A stretch of 64,000 nt of DNA from Lachnospiraceae bacterium. Lineage in GTDB: Bacteria > Bacillota > Clostridia > Lachnospirales > Lachnospiraceae. The position numbers and the translations under genes were made by a program. A model generated the notes under the pieces. It made no database searches. It saw only the letters and a program-made list of their open reading frames with translations, and had not been told where the DNA came from. Shown here in pieces: positions 34,352-42,725 of the stretch (its first letter is position 1; the number at the start of each line of letters is the position of its first letter). The stretch spans positions 62,001-126,000 of the forward strand of contig CAJTIR010000004.1 of the NCBI GenBank assembly GCA_910576385.1, written 5' to 3'.

Positions 34352-36184
34352 GTGTGCCATGCAAGGCATACAGAAGATGAAGGTAGGTCCTTCGACAGGA
34401 ATTGAACAGGCAAGCCTGTCAAATCACTCTAATGCTGCTGTGATTCAGGTCATGGTAGTGAGCGATTAGAGAAAAGGTTGTACAAACAATCAGATATGAT
34501 ACATGAAGATGAATGAAAATGAACCATTGAAGAAGTGTCGAAAGCGTAAGATTTCTGCAAAACTTACTTTTCACCACTGAGTAAGGATGAGGATGGAGGA
34601 AACCTGTAAAGCTGACCATCCGTGGAACGGCATTAAGATGGCATGAGCATGTATCAGGCTTCTGTGTGAAACATGGGAACCTGTAGAATAATGAAAATCG
34701 AAAAGATTCAAGTCACAGAAAGATAAGGTCGAAAGTAGAGACGTATTCTACAGGGGCGGAGTTACTCGTAGTAGTGTTGAAGTTGTTGTAATGACAATGG
34801 AGCAAAGGGGTAACATCATTCTGCTTGATACTGAAAACAACTAGGAAACTAGGAGGATTTGATGAGCGAGAGCAAACAATACGAAATACCAAAGAAAGTG
34901 GTTATTGAAGCTTATAAGAGAGTAAAAGCAAACAAAGGAAGTGCGGGAATTGATGGTATAGATTTTGAACAGTTTGAAAAGAAACTGAATAATAATCTAT
35001 ATAAGATATGGAATCGAATGAGTTCAGGAAGTTATTTTCCATCTCCGGTATTAGCGGTAGAAATACCAAAGAAAACTGGTGGAACCAGGAGATTGGGCAT
35101 ACCAACTATTACAGATAGAATTGCACAGATGGCTGCAAGAATGTATGTAGAACCTGTGGTAGAGCCCATGTTTTGCGATGACTCATATGGGTACAGACCA
35201 AACAAGTCTGCAATTGATGCAATAGCAACAGCAAGAAAGCGATGTTGGAGATATGATTATGTCATTGAATTAGATGTAAAAGGATTGTTCGATAACATCG
35301 ATCATGAACTTCTAATGAAGGTTGTAGCAAGGCATGTAAAAGAAGAATGGATATGTCTCTATATAAAACGATGGCTAGAAATTCCGTTTGTAACAAGAGA
35401 GGGGCATGTAATTGAGAGATTGTCTGGGACACCACAAGGAGGAGTAATAAGTCCAGTTTTAGCAAACATGTTTTTGCATTATGTATTCGATATGTGGATG
35501 GAAAGAAATTTCCCACAAGCACCATTTGAAAGATATGCGGATGATGGATTAATACATTGCCGTACAAAAGAGGAAGCTATCTTCATAAAAGAAAAGTTAG
35601 CAAATAGACTTGAGGAATGTAAGCTAGAACTGCATCCTATTAAAACAAGAATAGTGTATTGTAAGGATAAGGACAGAACCAGGGAGGAAGAACTTACAGA
35701 GTTCGATTTTCTTGGTTATACATTCAAAGCAGTATACATCATGTGTAAAGATGGAAAAATCAGACATAACTTTATTGCATCTGTAAGCAACTCTTCATCT
35801 AAAAGCTTTCGAGAAAAAATAAAGGCTATGGAAGTTCATAAGAGGACAGGGTGCAAAATAGACATCATAGCAGAAATGCTGAATCCCTTAATTCGTGGTT
35901 GGATGAACTATTTTGGTAAGTTCAATCCATCGGCAATGAAGGGAACGTTACAATGTATTGAAAGAAGACTTGTGAAATGGGCTATGTGTAAGTACAAGAA
36001 CTTTCGAGGTAGACGACGTAGAGCAGAGAAATGGCTCTACACCGTGAGACAGCGAGAGCCAAAACTGTTTGCTCACTGGAGCAATTTATATTCGTATTGT
36101 TGAATGATAAGAGCCGTATGAAAGGAGACTTTCACGTACGGTTCCGGGAGAAGTTTGAGGTGAAAGTCCTCTTACTTACTCGAC
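34352..36184 (+). mobile_element. Group II intron 2, inserted in intron 1 between domains V and VI
   Basis: The 5' end GTGTGCC at 34352 fits GTGYG; the 3' end TTACTTACTCGAC at 36184 fits the terminal AY rule. About 500 bases of domain I-IV sequence precede the reverse transcriptase gene. Domain V at 36111-36144 (GAGCCGTATG-AAAG-GAGA-CTTT-CACGTACGGTTC) has the AGC triad of classes IIA/IIB, unlike the outer intron. Removing 34352-36184 restores a continuous domain V-VI of the outer intron, which fixes the boundaries. Confidence 0.8.
34862..36103 (+). CDS. ltrA: Reverse transcriptase/maturase of the inner intron
   Basis: A 413-residue protein, clearly different from the maturase of the outer intron. 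Motifs: GSAGIDGIDFEQFE, AVEIPKKTGGTRRLGIPTITDRI, SYGYRPNKSAIDAI, VIELDVKGLFDNIDHELL, SGTPQGGVISPVLANMFL, RYADDGLIHC (YADD from residue 225), DFLGYTF, and the X domain with LIRGWMNYFGKF. The C-terminus is short and basic (RGRRRRAEKWLYTVRQREPKLFAHW) without an endonuclease domain. ATG 34862 has AGGAGGA upstream. Its coding DNA is more AT-rich than ICE2, in line with a separate arrival. Confidence 0.93.
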   Translation: MSESKQYEIPKKVVIEAYKRVKANKGSAGIDGIDFEQFEKKLNNNLYKIWNRMSSGSYFPSPVLAVEIPKKTGGTRRLGIPTITDRIAQMAARMYVEPVVEPMFCDDSYGYRPNKSAIDAIATARKRCWRYDYVIELDVKGLFDNIDHELLMKVVARHVKEEWICLYIKRWLEIPFVTREGHVIERLSGTPQGGVISPVLANMFLHYVFDMWMERNFPQAPFERYADDGLIHCRTKEEAIFIKEKLANRLEECKLELHPIKTRIVYCKDKDRTREEELTEFDFLGYTFKAVYIMCKDGKIRHNFIASVSNSSSKSFREKIKAMEVHKRTGCKIDIIAEMLNPLIRGWMNYFGKFNPSAMKGTLQCIERRLVKWAMCKYKNFRGRRRRAEKWLYTVRQREPKLFAHWSNLYSYC

Positions 36185-36212
36185 AGAGAGGACGGGAGTT
36201 AGTCACTCCCTC

Positions 36213-36335
36213 CTACTTGATTATTTTGAAATCTTTCTTCAAATAGTGCTTTGTAATTATTCCCCTGTCCAGGGGAAGTGCTTTTTTGGGTGACGCATAC
36301 CCTGTCATATTTTGACGAAACACTTTTTGCTTCAT
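36213..36335 (-). CDS. Putative leader open frame of ICE2, 3' end altered by the intron
   Basis: A 40-residue basic frame (MKQKVFRQNMTGYASPKKALPL...) whose last codons run into the intron 3' end. In the uninterrupted element it would end almost at once after the insertion site (…DFKIH, stop). Its start is presented by a hairpin: on the minus strand GGCGG-cttt-AGGAGG-gaa-CCGCC-ATG (36336-36358), as for the leader at 25044. It lies between terminator T2 and the terminator hairpin now on the far side of the intron. I do not recognise the peptide. Confidence 0.45.
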   Translation of the reverse strand: MKQKVFRQNMTGYASPKKALPLDRGIITKHYLKKDFKIIK

Positions 36336-36407
36336 GGCGGTTCCCTCCTAAAGCCGCCGTGATCTTTAGCGCGTGGTCGTCACTCCTTTCGTGAGGGCAT
36401 AAAGGAA

Positions 36408-36435
36408 CGGCGGCCTTGATTTATTCAAAGCCGCC
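36408..36435 (-). terminator. Conserved element terminator T2
   Basis: On the minus strand CGGCGGCTTTGAATAA, then ATCAAGGCCGCCG, followed by TTCCTTTAT. Homologous to T1 at 24939 and to the remnant at 53402. Confidence 0.7.
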
Positions 36436-36469
36436 GCGATTTCATCAGGGCATGGGTATTGGCTGCTGC

Positions 36470-36496
36470 ACGACGGCTTTTTTCTTTTGCCGTCGT
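36470..36496. repeat. T-rich-loop hairpin, copy 1
   Basis: ACGACGGC-TTTTTTCTTTT-GCCGTCGT. An almost identical hairpin in inverted orientation is at 46123-46158. Confidence 0.55.
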
Positions 36497-36540
36497 CCGG
36501 CAGAAACACATCTATTTGTTTTTATTTTATAAGGTTAATC

Positions 36541-36570
36541 TTACTTCCAAGTGACATCTATCTTACTCAT
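36541..36570. repeat. 30-base direct repeat, distal copy
   Basis: Begins TTACTTCCAAGTGACATC and ends TCTTACTCAT; one mismatch to the copy at 39701-39730, which is the promoter/operator region of the ABC genes. Directly beyond it ATCTATCTTACT/AGTAAGATAGAT forms a perfect 12-base hairpin (36556-36583), then CAAAGGCTGG/CCAGCCTTTG (36587-36626). Confidence 0.7.
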
Positions 36571-36646
36571 AAGTAAGATAGATGTTCAAAGGCTGGCCAT
36601 CCAAGGAAATGGAAGACCAGCCTTTGAAGATTGCTACTTGATGAAA

Positions 36647-38980
36647 TTATTGCTGGAGCTTAATTGTGTTTACGATTGCCATTCTGCTAATTTGCCGGAT
36701 GGGGCGTCTAATTGCAATCGCCGCAGATGCAAGGCAGAGGAACACGATTAGAAGAAGTGAACCCACAGGAATTTGCCATGAAGTTCCCCATTTATCTGCA
36801 ATCAAGAACTGGAACATTAGCTTATTCAGCGGCAACCCTAAAACGCATCCAACAACACAGCCAAGTGCCGCATAGGTAAAGGCTTCCGCTGCAATCATCT
36901 TATAAAGCTGATTTGCCCCCATTCCGATAGAACGCATAATGCCGTACTGCTTTGTTCTGGACGCTACACTGGCGTTCATGCTGTTAAAAATGTTAAACAC
37001 TGTGATAAGTGCAATAATGATGAGGAAGCCATAAATAAATACCGCGCCTGTATAGTAAGAGCTTTGGGACTCGGAATTGGTAATTCTCTTGTCTGAAACA
37101 GTACTGTCGGATGGGATCATGTTCCGTATTGTGGAAACAGTATCATCCCCACCAGCAGAGGAAAACTGAACATCAATCGTTATATAGCCCAAATCGCCAA
37201 CCAAAGCGGCAAATGTCTGCTCCGAGCAAATCATATATCCGCTGCTGCCTGCGCTGTTGACTGTGCTGGCCGTAGCTGTTGACAGTATTCCAGCAATCGT
37301 TACCTGCTTATCGCCGGAAGATGTATGAAGGACTATGGTATCTCCAACATTCCAGTTTACGCCATCCTGATAAGTAACCAGAACACGATCTGTATTTTCC
37401 ATAGCAGGCGCGATACTGCCCTCATCCAATTCTTCTTTTGCCCACCTGAATTGGTTATCATCATAGGAAATGAGTGTGACGGTTCCTTCTCCCATATCAG
37501 AGGAGACAGAAAGGCCAGCCATTTCCATACGGCCAAAAACTTTGTCAACACCTTCCGTTTCGCTGATCTGTTCCACCAGCGACTTGTCCAGCGGTGTATT
37601 TCCCATTGTGATAGATACATCCGCTGCCGATGGAGAGAGCGCAGGCATCCCCTGTTTGAGAAAGACTACCATTACCTGAAACGACAGGAACATCATAATA
37701 CTGATAGCAAATGAGCAGGTCATAAGGAATACATTCTTTTTGCCGGATAGTGCATGGAAAAATCCCATGCTGGTTTCAATGTGGAACAGCTTTGTATTTG
37801 CAGCCCTCTTGTTCTGCGTAAGCTGTGTACTGCCGCTGATTGCAGTTACCGGCGATACTTTAGAAGCCTTTTTCGCCGGGGACAGGGATGCCAGCAGTAC
37901 AATCAGAAAACCGATCACCGCACCAGCAATCAGACCGCTTACACTGAACTGAAAAAGCGGTATCTCTGAAAAGCGTTCCCCGCTGATGGATTTCAGCAAA
38001 AGGCAGGCACACCATGTAATGATCTGTCCGGCGACCAGCCCAATCGGTACACCCTTTATACTTTGGCGCAGCCCTTGAAAAATGACGAAGTGCTTTACCT
38101 GTACTTTGGATGCCCCCAGGCACCGCAAAAGGCCATAGAACTGAACCCGTTCCAGAACATTTGTGTTAAAGCTGGCGGCAATCATTACTGCACCGGCAAT
38201 CAGCACCAAAAGGACAAGAAAACCCGCAACGATATATAGGGACTGCATTGTGCTGTTCTCACTCTGTCCCATCAATCCAAGGAGCGCCGTATTTTCGCTT
38301 ACCTGACTGTCTGAAAGGCCATATTGTGCTTTTATTTCCTTTATGGCTGCCTGAATGTTCACGCCATCTTTGAACTGAACGCGGAAAGTAGTTCCGTCTT
38401 TGGCATTTTCATCCGCAATTTGGCGAAAACCGTCCTCGGTCAATACCATGCCATATACATCCGCTTTAAGCAAACTTCCCATATCGGCAAGGACGCCGGT
38501 AATGCGGTATTCCCAGCTGGAGCCATCCGGCACTGTAACGGTCACGGTGTCACCAACCGCAAGGCCCAACTGTTCCAAAGACGATTGGTTCAATAATGCT
38601 TCATCGGGCTGGGTAGGGTATGAACCGCTTTCCATATCCATTTCTGTCAAAGTGGAAAAGGTATCCTCATTCGCACCTGCGAAGCTGACCGCTTTAGAGC
38701 CGATAGAGCCGGTAGTTCCCTGATAGGTCCATCCGCAGAGGGCAACATCTATCCGCGCTTTTACAAGTTCCGCCGTCTGTTCATCAATATCGGTCAAGCT
38801 GATATGGTATTCACCATTCGTCTTGATAAAATAATTTTTCTGTGCGCGCAGCGCCATATCTGCCATACTGAAAATAGCAGTTACCAGCAATACCGAAAGG
38901 ACAATGCAGAGAACCGAAATTCGATTGTTCTTGCGGTGTACCTTTTCATACTGCGGCACCAATCCAAGATAGCTTTTCAA
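36647..38980 (-). CDS. FtsX-type ABC permease (ICE2)
   Basis: A 777-residue permease with the duplicated FtsX layout: a helix at ~23-45, an external domain (~50-245), three helices (~248-270, ~300-322, ~337-360), a central helix (~420-442), a second external domain (~450-655) and three C-terminal helices (~660-682, ~712-735, ~745-768). FtsX-type pieces are RVQFYGLLRCLGASKVQVK and KQYGIMRSIGMGANQLYKM. It overlaps the ATPase stop by four bases. It is not closely similar to the ICE1 permease, so the two modules are separate acquisitions. Probable role: peptide-antibiotic resistance or sensing with the adjacent kinase/regulator. Confidence 0.9.
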   Translation of the reverse strand: MKSYLGLVPQYEKVHRKNNRISVLCIVLSVLLVTAIFSMADMALRAQKNYFIKTNGEYHISLTDIDEQTAELVKARIDVALCGWTYQGTTGSIGSKAVSFAGANEDTFSTLTEMDMESGSYPTQPDEALLNQSSLEQLGLAVGDTVTVTVPDGSSWEYRITGVLADMGSLLKADVYGMVLTEDGFRQIADENAKDGTTFRVQFKDGVNIQAAIKEIKAQYGLSDSQVSENTALLGLMGQSENSTMQSLYIVAGFLVLLVLIAGAVMIAASFNTNVLERVQFYGLLRCLGASKVQVKHFVIFQGLRQSIKGVPIGLVAGQIITWCACLLLKSISGERFSEIPLFQFSVSGLIAGAVIGFLIVLLASLSPAKKASKVSPVTAISGSTQLTQNKRAANTKLFHIETSMGFFHALSGKKNVFLMTCSFAISIMMFLSFQVMVVFLKQGMPALSPSAADVSITMGNTPLDKSLVEQISETEGVDKVFGRMEMAGLSVSSDMGEGTVTLISYDDNQFRWAKEELDEGSIAPAMENTDRVLVTYQDGVNWNVGDTIVLHTSSGDKQVTIAGILSTATASTVNSAGSSGYMICSEQTFAALVGDLGYITIDVQFSSAGGDDTVSTIRNMIPSDSTVSDKRITNSESQSSYYTGAVFIYGFLIIIALITVFNIFNSMNASVASRTKQYGIMRSIGMGANQLYKMIAAEAFTYAALGCVVGCVLGLPLNKLMFQFLIADKWGTSWQIPVGSLLLIVFLCLASAAIAIRRPIRQISRMAIVNTIKLQQ

Positions 38981-39660
38981 CGCGACGACACCCCCAAATC
39001 TTTTAACACGCCATCGGTCATACGGAACACACGATCTGCTGCGCTGGCGTGATTTTTGTTGTGGGTAATCATCAAAATAGTCTGTTGATACCTGTCCGAC
39101 ATGGTTTGCAGCAAAGCCAAAACTTCCTGACTGTTTTTGCTGTCCAGATTTCCGGTCGGTTCATCTGCCATAATCAGGGCGGGGCGTGTGACTAATGCCC
39201 GGCCAATCGCCACACGCTGCTGCTGGCCGCCAGAAAGCTGGCTGGGAAGGTGTTTTCGGCGCTCGCTCAACCCAAGCACCTGTAACAATTCGTTGACGAA
39301 CTTTTGATTTGGCTTTTTATAGTCAAGCAGCAGCGGAAATGTGATATTCTGCTCCACATTCAGCTCCGGGATCAAATTAAACGACTGGAAAATAAATCCG
39401 ATGTGCTGCCGCCGGAACACAGTCAATTTCTTCTCCGGCATCGAAAAAATATCCTGTCCATCAATCCATACCTTGCCGGAAGTGGCGCTGTCCAGAGCGC
39501 CGATCACATTCAGCAGGGTACTTTTGCCGGAACCCGACTCTCCAACAATGGCGATAAACTCGCCTTTACGGACAGAAAATGATACATGGTTCAAAGCGTG
39601 AACTTCTGTTTCACCCGTGCCATAGGTCTTGCACAGGTCTTGTACTTCAAGAATATTCAT
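38977..39660 (-). CDS. ABC transporter ATP-binding protein (ICE2)
   Basis: A 227-residue ATPase with Walker [11 protein letters not shown]-loop FQSFNLIP, signature [15 protein letters not shown], Walker [13 protein letters not shown] and switch histidine ILMITHNK: the MacB/LolD/BceA group. ATG 39660 is chosen over TTG 39666 because AGGAGG is then 8 bases upstream. It is the first gene of the ATPase-permease operon. The 30-base repeat directly upstream (39701-39730) is a likely binding site of the regulator encoded at 40969-41652. Confidence 0.93.
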   Translation of the reverse strand: MNILEVQDLCKTYGTGETEVHALNHVSFSVRKGEFIAIVGESGSGKSTLLNVIGALDSATSGKVWIDGQDIFSMPEKKLTVFRRQHIGFIFQSFNLIPELNVEQNITFPLLLDYKKPNQKFVNELLQVLGLSERRKHLPSQLSGGQQQRVAIGRALVTRPALIMADEPTGNLDSKNSQEVLALLQTMSDRYQQTILMITHNKNHASAADRVFRMTDGVLKDLGVSSR

Positions 39661-39700
39661 ATTCAAAACCTCCTTACAGACACATCATACCCCACATGAC

Positions 39701-39730
39701 TTACTTCTAAGTGACATCTATCTTACTCAT
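39701..39730. repeat. 30-base direct repeat, promoter-proximal copy
   Basis: Lies between the ATPase start and the end of the kinase gene, overlapping the last codons of the kinase. On the minus strand it holds AGTAAG and GAAGTAAG half-sites and is followed by a TATGAT -10-like box. Probably the operator/promoter of the ABC operon. Confidence 0.6.
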
Positions 39731-40958
39731 CTGTAAGGTTTAGAAAATTCAATGTAAAAGTGGTTCCTGCGTCTAAACTGCTGGTTACGGAAATGGTTCC
39801 GCCGTGAGCCTCTACAATAGATTTAGCCAACGGTAGCCCCAAACCAATTCCGTGAACATCCGAAGAAAAACGACTGCGGTAAAACCGTTTGAAAATATTA
39901 TACAGATCTTCCGGGTGTATTCCTTTTCCATCATCGGAAATTTCAATTTGTGTCATCAAGGGGGATTGGCTCCACTTTACTCCGATATGACCGCCGTTCT
40001 CTGTATGCTCCAAAGCATTTTTCACAATATTTCCGATAGCTTCCGATACCCATAGAGCATCACATGATAAAACAACATCTTTTTTGCCAGAAAGCGTAAT
40101 TGTTTTATGTTCCCGTTCTGCCCAGGTTTCAAAGCGTTCCAGAACATCCTGCATCAGAACAGAAAGATTTTCCGGTGCCTTTTCCATCTGGATAATTCCT
40201 GCGTCCAGCCGCGCCAGTTTTAGTAAGGTGTAAATCACATCTTCCATCCGCTTGATCTCTCTTTGAGATTTTTCGGTGAAGCTGCTCACGGTTGCAGCAT
40301 CATCTTTATGGCTCTCCATAATCTCATGGTACATTTTTAAGGCAGACAGCGGTGTTTTCATCTGATGTGATACATCCGAAATAATGTCCTGCAAAAATTC
40401 TTTGGTCTGTCGCTCGTTCTCGGCATGAGCAGAGAGGATAGCCGCCATTTCATTTATGTCATGAAAAAGACTATACCAGTCCCCAGCCTGGGAACATTCG
40501 ATGCGCGACGTAGTATTGCCATCAAGAAATTGGCGGATGGTATTTTCGGCGTTATTGAAAGCCTTGTGCTGGCGGCGGAAATAGAGAAACAGCGATAAGT
40601 AGATTGCCCCGAACAGGAAAACCAACAGCAGAAATACGAAAAGCATCGCCTGATTTCGGTATGACTGGACAGCGGGCAGAAAACGCATGGAAACTGTTTC
40701 ATCATATCCAATAGAAGCCAAAGCCTCCCTGCCACATTCTATATCATTCTCGTTTGGCAGCGAAGTAAAAGCGGAGATTGACAGCTCGTTTTCATTGTTC
40801 ATCAAATGGCCCGCGACACCATAATCATGGAGCAATAATTCCTGCTGAAAATTTTTTGCCAGAAGTGTGGCAATCCCTCCTGCAAAGAGAAAGGAAACGA
40901 GGCAGATAGCAGTAACAGCGATTAACAGTGTCTTTGTTTCTTTCCCTAATTTGCCCAT
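39723..40958 (-). CDS. Sensor histidine kinase (ICE2)
   Basis: A 411-residue kinase. Membrane segments at ~8-32 and ~104-128 enclose an extracellular domain of about 70 residues. HAMP-like and coiled sequence follow, then the phospho-acceptor H198 in SDVSHQMKTPLSALK and the ATPase domain (IVKNALEHTENG, SDDGKGIHPEDL, GIGLGLPLAKSIV). ATG 40958 is chosen because GAGGGCGG precedes it and it starts 10 bases after the regulator stop. Unlike the ICE1 kinase, it has a real extracellular sensor loop. Confidence 0.9.
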   Translation of the reverse strand: MGKLGKETKTLLIAVTAICLVSFLFAGGIATLLAKNFQQELLLHDYGVAGHLMNNENELSISAFTSLPNENDIECGREALASIGYDETVSMRFLPAVQSYRNQAMLFVFLLLVFLFGAIYLSLFLYFRRQHKAFNNAENTIRQFLDGNTTSRIECSQAGDWYSLFHDINEMAAILSAHAENERQTKEFLQDIISDVSHQMKTPLSALKMYHEIMESHKDDAATVSSFTEKSQREIKRMEDVIYTLLKLARLDAGIIQMEKAPENLSVLMQDVLERFETWAEREHKTITLSGKKDVVLSCDALWVSEAIGNIVKNALEHTENGGHIGVKWSQSPLMTQIEISDDGKGIHPEDLYNIFKRFYRSRFSSDVHGIGLGLPLAKSIVEAHGGTISVTSSLDAGTTFTLNFLNLTDE

Positions 40959-40968
40959 AAATCCGCCC

Positions 40969-41652
40969 TCACTCAACAACCCACTTATATCCAATTCCCC
41001 GTTCGGTCAGCAGATATTGGGGCGCATTTGGTGTATCTTCAATTTTGTTTCGTAGCCGCCGGATATAAACGGATAAAGTATTATCATCTACAAAATTCCC
41101 GTTGCCATCCCACATCCGGTCTAAAATCATTTCCCGTGGCATGAGATGATTAGGATTTTGCATGAACAGGCACAAAAGTTTGTATTCTACCAGAGGCAGG
41201 TCAATCGGCTCGCCATTTTTCCAAACAAGCCTTTCGGCGGTATCTATACGAATACCATTCGCCTCCAAGATTGCCTCTGCTTTAGAAAATTGTAGAGAGC
41301 GCCGAAGAAGTGCTTTAATTCTGGAAAGCAGCTCATTGAGTTTGAAGGGCTTTGTGATGTAATCATCCCCGCCCATGTCAAGGCCCTTAACAATGCTGAT
41401 TTCCTGATCGGACGCAGTTAAAAATATAATCGGGATAGTTGAATTGCTACGCACCTCTTTACAAATATCGAAGCCGGTTCCATCTGGTAGTGTAACATCC
41501 AGAAGTAACAAATCGTAAGCATTTTGTTTGAATAGTTCTAATGCCTTTTTTATAGTCCGGGCATTATCCACGGTATATCCGCTGGTTTCCAAAGTATATT
41601 GCAAGCCATCAATCAGACTTAAATCATCTTCAACATAAAGTATCTTCTGCAT
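40969..41652 (-). CDS. OmpR-family response regulator (ICE2)
   Basis: A 227-residue regulator. The receiver has acidic residues ED at 8-9, D52 in LLLDVTLPDG and TKPF. The winged helix (~128-225) has NTLSVYIRRLRNKIED and the terminal RGIGYKW. The start overlaps the end of the small helix-turn-helix gene at 41630-41833 by 23 bases, so the regulator and kinase are downstream genes of that operon. It is expected to activate the ABC operon through the repeat at 39701-39730. Confidence 0.92.
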   Translation of the reverse strand: MQKILYVEDDLSLIDGLQYTLETSGYTVDNARTIKKALELFKQNAYDLLLLDVTLPDGTGFDICKEVRSNSTIPIIFLTASDQEISIVKGLDMGGDDYITKPFKLNELLSRIKALLRRSLQFSKAEAILEANGIRIDTAERLVWKNGEPIDLPLVEYKLLCLFMQNPNHLMPREMILDRMWDGNGNFVDDNTLSVYIRRLRNKIEDTPNAPQYLLTERGIGYKWVVE

Positions 41653-41833
41653 TTTTTAGCTTCCTTCCTTGTTTTGTCCTACCGTCTATCGGCTTTTCCG
41701 CGTTTTTCGGGATTAACCAGATTGTTCCCATTTTTATGGCTCCGAGAATACGGCCAGAGGAACAATAATAATTTATCCAGCGGGGCGTTACGCCCCATAT
41801 TTCACTTGCTTCTTTCAGCGTCATATAGTCCAT
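41630..41833 (-). CDS. Small helix-turn-helix DNA-binding protein
   Basis: A 67-residue protein, MDYMTLKEASEIWGVTPRWINYYCSSGRI, then MGTIWLIPKNAEKPIDGR. The helix-turn-helix followed by a small wing is that of excisionase/MerR-like DNA-binding proteins. GGAGGTG lies 7 bases before ATG 41833. It overlaps the response regulator start and may be the first gene of the regulatory operon. It could act as an excisionase-like factor or as a regulator of the cargo; the sequence does not decide. Confidence 0.72.
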   Translation of the reverse strand: MDYMTLKEASEIWGVTPRWINYYCSSGRILGAIKMGTIWLIPKNAEKPIDGRTKQGRKLKNAEDTLC

Positions 41834-41890
41834 ATCTGCACCTCCAAACTCATTATAGTTCGTTTTCTCGAATAATACAAGACACATGGA

Positions 41891-41930
41891 CAGCTTTTTA
41901 GTAGCTACGCAGAGTAGCCGCTAAAAAGCT
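41891..41930. repeat. Nested perfect hairpin
   Basis: AGCTTTTTAG...CTAAAAAGCT enclosing GCTAC-GCAGA-GTAGC. It lies between the two divergent regulators and may act as a terminator or protein site. Confidence 0.5.
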
Positions 41931-41951
41931 ACGCTCAAATCATTTTGAATA

Positions 41952-41984
41952 CCTCACATTCACAGTACAATACTATATGTGAGG
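41952..41984 (+). promoter_or_regulatory. Operator before the broken XRE gene
   Basis: CCTCACAT (41952-41959) and ATGTGAGG (41977-41984) form an inverted repeat around a TACAAT -10-like box. Confidence 0.5.
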
Positions 41985-41993
41985 TGACGGAGC

Positions 41994-42340
41994 GTGGCTA
42001 AAAAAAGCAACAGACCGTTTATTACTTCGGTTCCTCGCATCGGCGTGCAAGAGAAAAACGGGAATACACCCGTGAGCAGATTGCTGAACGGGCGGGAATT
42101 AGTCCTCGTTTTGTTTCTGCGATAGAGAATGACCGTCGTAAGCCAAGTTTGGATGTACTAATTCGTCTTGTTCATGCTATTGGAACATCCTTTGATGAAG
42201 TGCTTATGCCGCAGACAATTTCAGAGGAATATACCGCCGATAGGATTAAACGTCTTATTACCCAGTGTAGCCAGCGAGATCAGGAACTTGTACTGGCACT
42301 TATTGACCAAATGCTGGATAGTAAAGAGGAGAAGCAGTGA
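41994..42340 (+). pseudogene. XRE-family regulator with an early frameshift
   Basis: The helix-turn-helix (REYTREQIAERAGISPRFVS, then NDRRKPSLDVLIRLVHAIGTSF) and a C-terminal part ending ALIDQMLDSKEEKQ are in good order, about 105 codons. The only well-placed start (GTG 41994, MAKKSNRPF, behind GAGGTGACGG) is in another frame; one missing base around 42012 would join them. The gene runs opposite to ICE2, between oriT site B and the cargo, the same slot as the intact regulator at 17587 in ICE1. Its loss could leave ICE2 unrepressed. Confidence 0.65.
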
Positions 42341-42353
42341 CACGGGTATGAAT

Positions 42354-42725
42354 TTATTCACCTGTGTTACTGCTTTTTGTAATATGATGGAAATGTTGAA
42401 TTTGTGAGCAATCTAAAGAAAATTGAGTATCTGCGACCTTTTTTGCAAGCAATGGAAAGGAATATCCTTTCCTGCTTGTTGGGGCGTTCCCCAAACCCCC
42501 GGCCCGACATAGAATGTGCGGGCCGAACACCACGCGAGCGTGGTGGCTTGCGCGTCCTTTTGGACGCTTCCATGCCAGGGGCATAGCAAAAGCCGGAAAC
42601 GGGGTCAAGGGTAAAATAAATGCGCTACGCGCACCCCTGACGCCGCTTCCGGCCTTTGCTTTTTGGCAATAGGGCAAACTGGTTTTTACAGCCTTGGCCG
42701 CATTGATTTTGGGGAGTTTTTTCAT
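42354..42725 (-). pseudogene. VirD4-like gene start fused to oriT-proximal DNA (deletion scar)
   Basis: An open frame starts at ATG 42725 behind GGAGGTGG and overlaps the pcfB stop. Its first ~19 residues (MKKLPKINAAKAVKTSLPY) resemble the opening of VirD4/TraG coupling proteins, which follow PcfB in Tn1549-like elements. From there the sequence is Arg/Pro/His-rich (PFPAFAMPLAWKRPKGRASHHARV) and coincides with the hairpin-rich oriT-like site, so it is not a real coupling protein. I read this as the junction of a large deletion that removed the coupling protein, the type IV secretion genes and all DNA-processing genes of ICE2. Confidence 0.5.
42456..42590 (-). other. Candidate oriT (site B) of ICE2
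   Basis: On the minus strand TTGGGGAACGCCCCAA, then CAAGCA (42473-42494), matches site A. Neighbouring hairpins: AAAGGAATATCCTTT (42456-42470), GGCCCG/CGGGCC, CCACGC/GCGTGG and GCGTCC-TTTT-GGACGC. Confidence 0.55.

Larger units (their letters stand above)
32503..36221 (+). mobile_element. Group IIC intron 1 (outer intron of a twintron)
   Basis: The 5' end GTGCGCCC (32503) fits the GTGYG rule. Domain V lies at ~34317-34350: ACCGCC-TTGG-TACC-GAAC-GGTA, then GGTGGT, with the CGC triad of class IIC. After domain V the expected continuation GAGAGGACGGGAG...CTCCCTCCTACTTGAT does not follow at once but is found 1.8 kb later at 36186-36221, after a second intron. The outer intron is otherwise complete, with a reverse transcriptase gene at 32919-34316. 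It stands beside a terminator hairpin, the known preference of this class. Confidence 0.8.
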
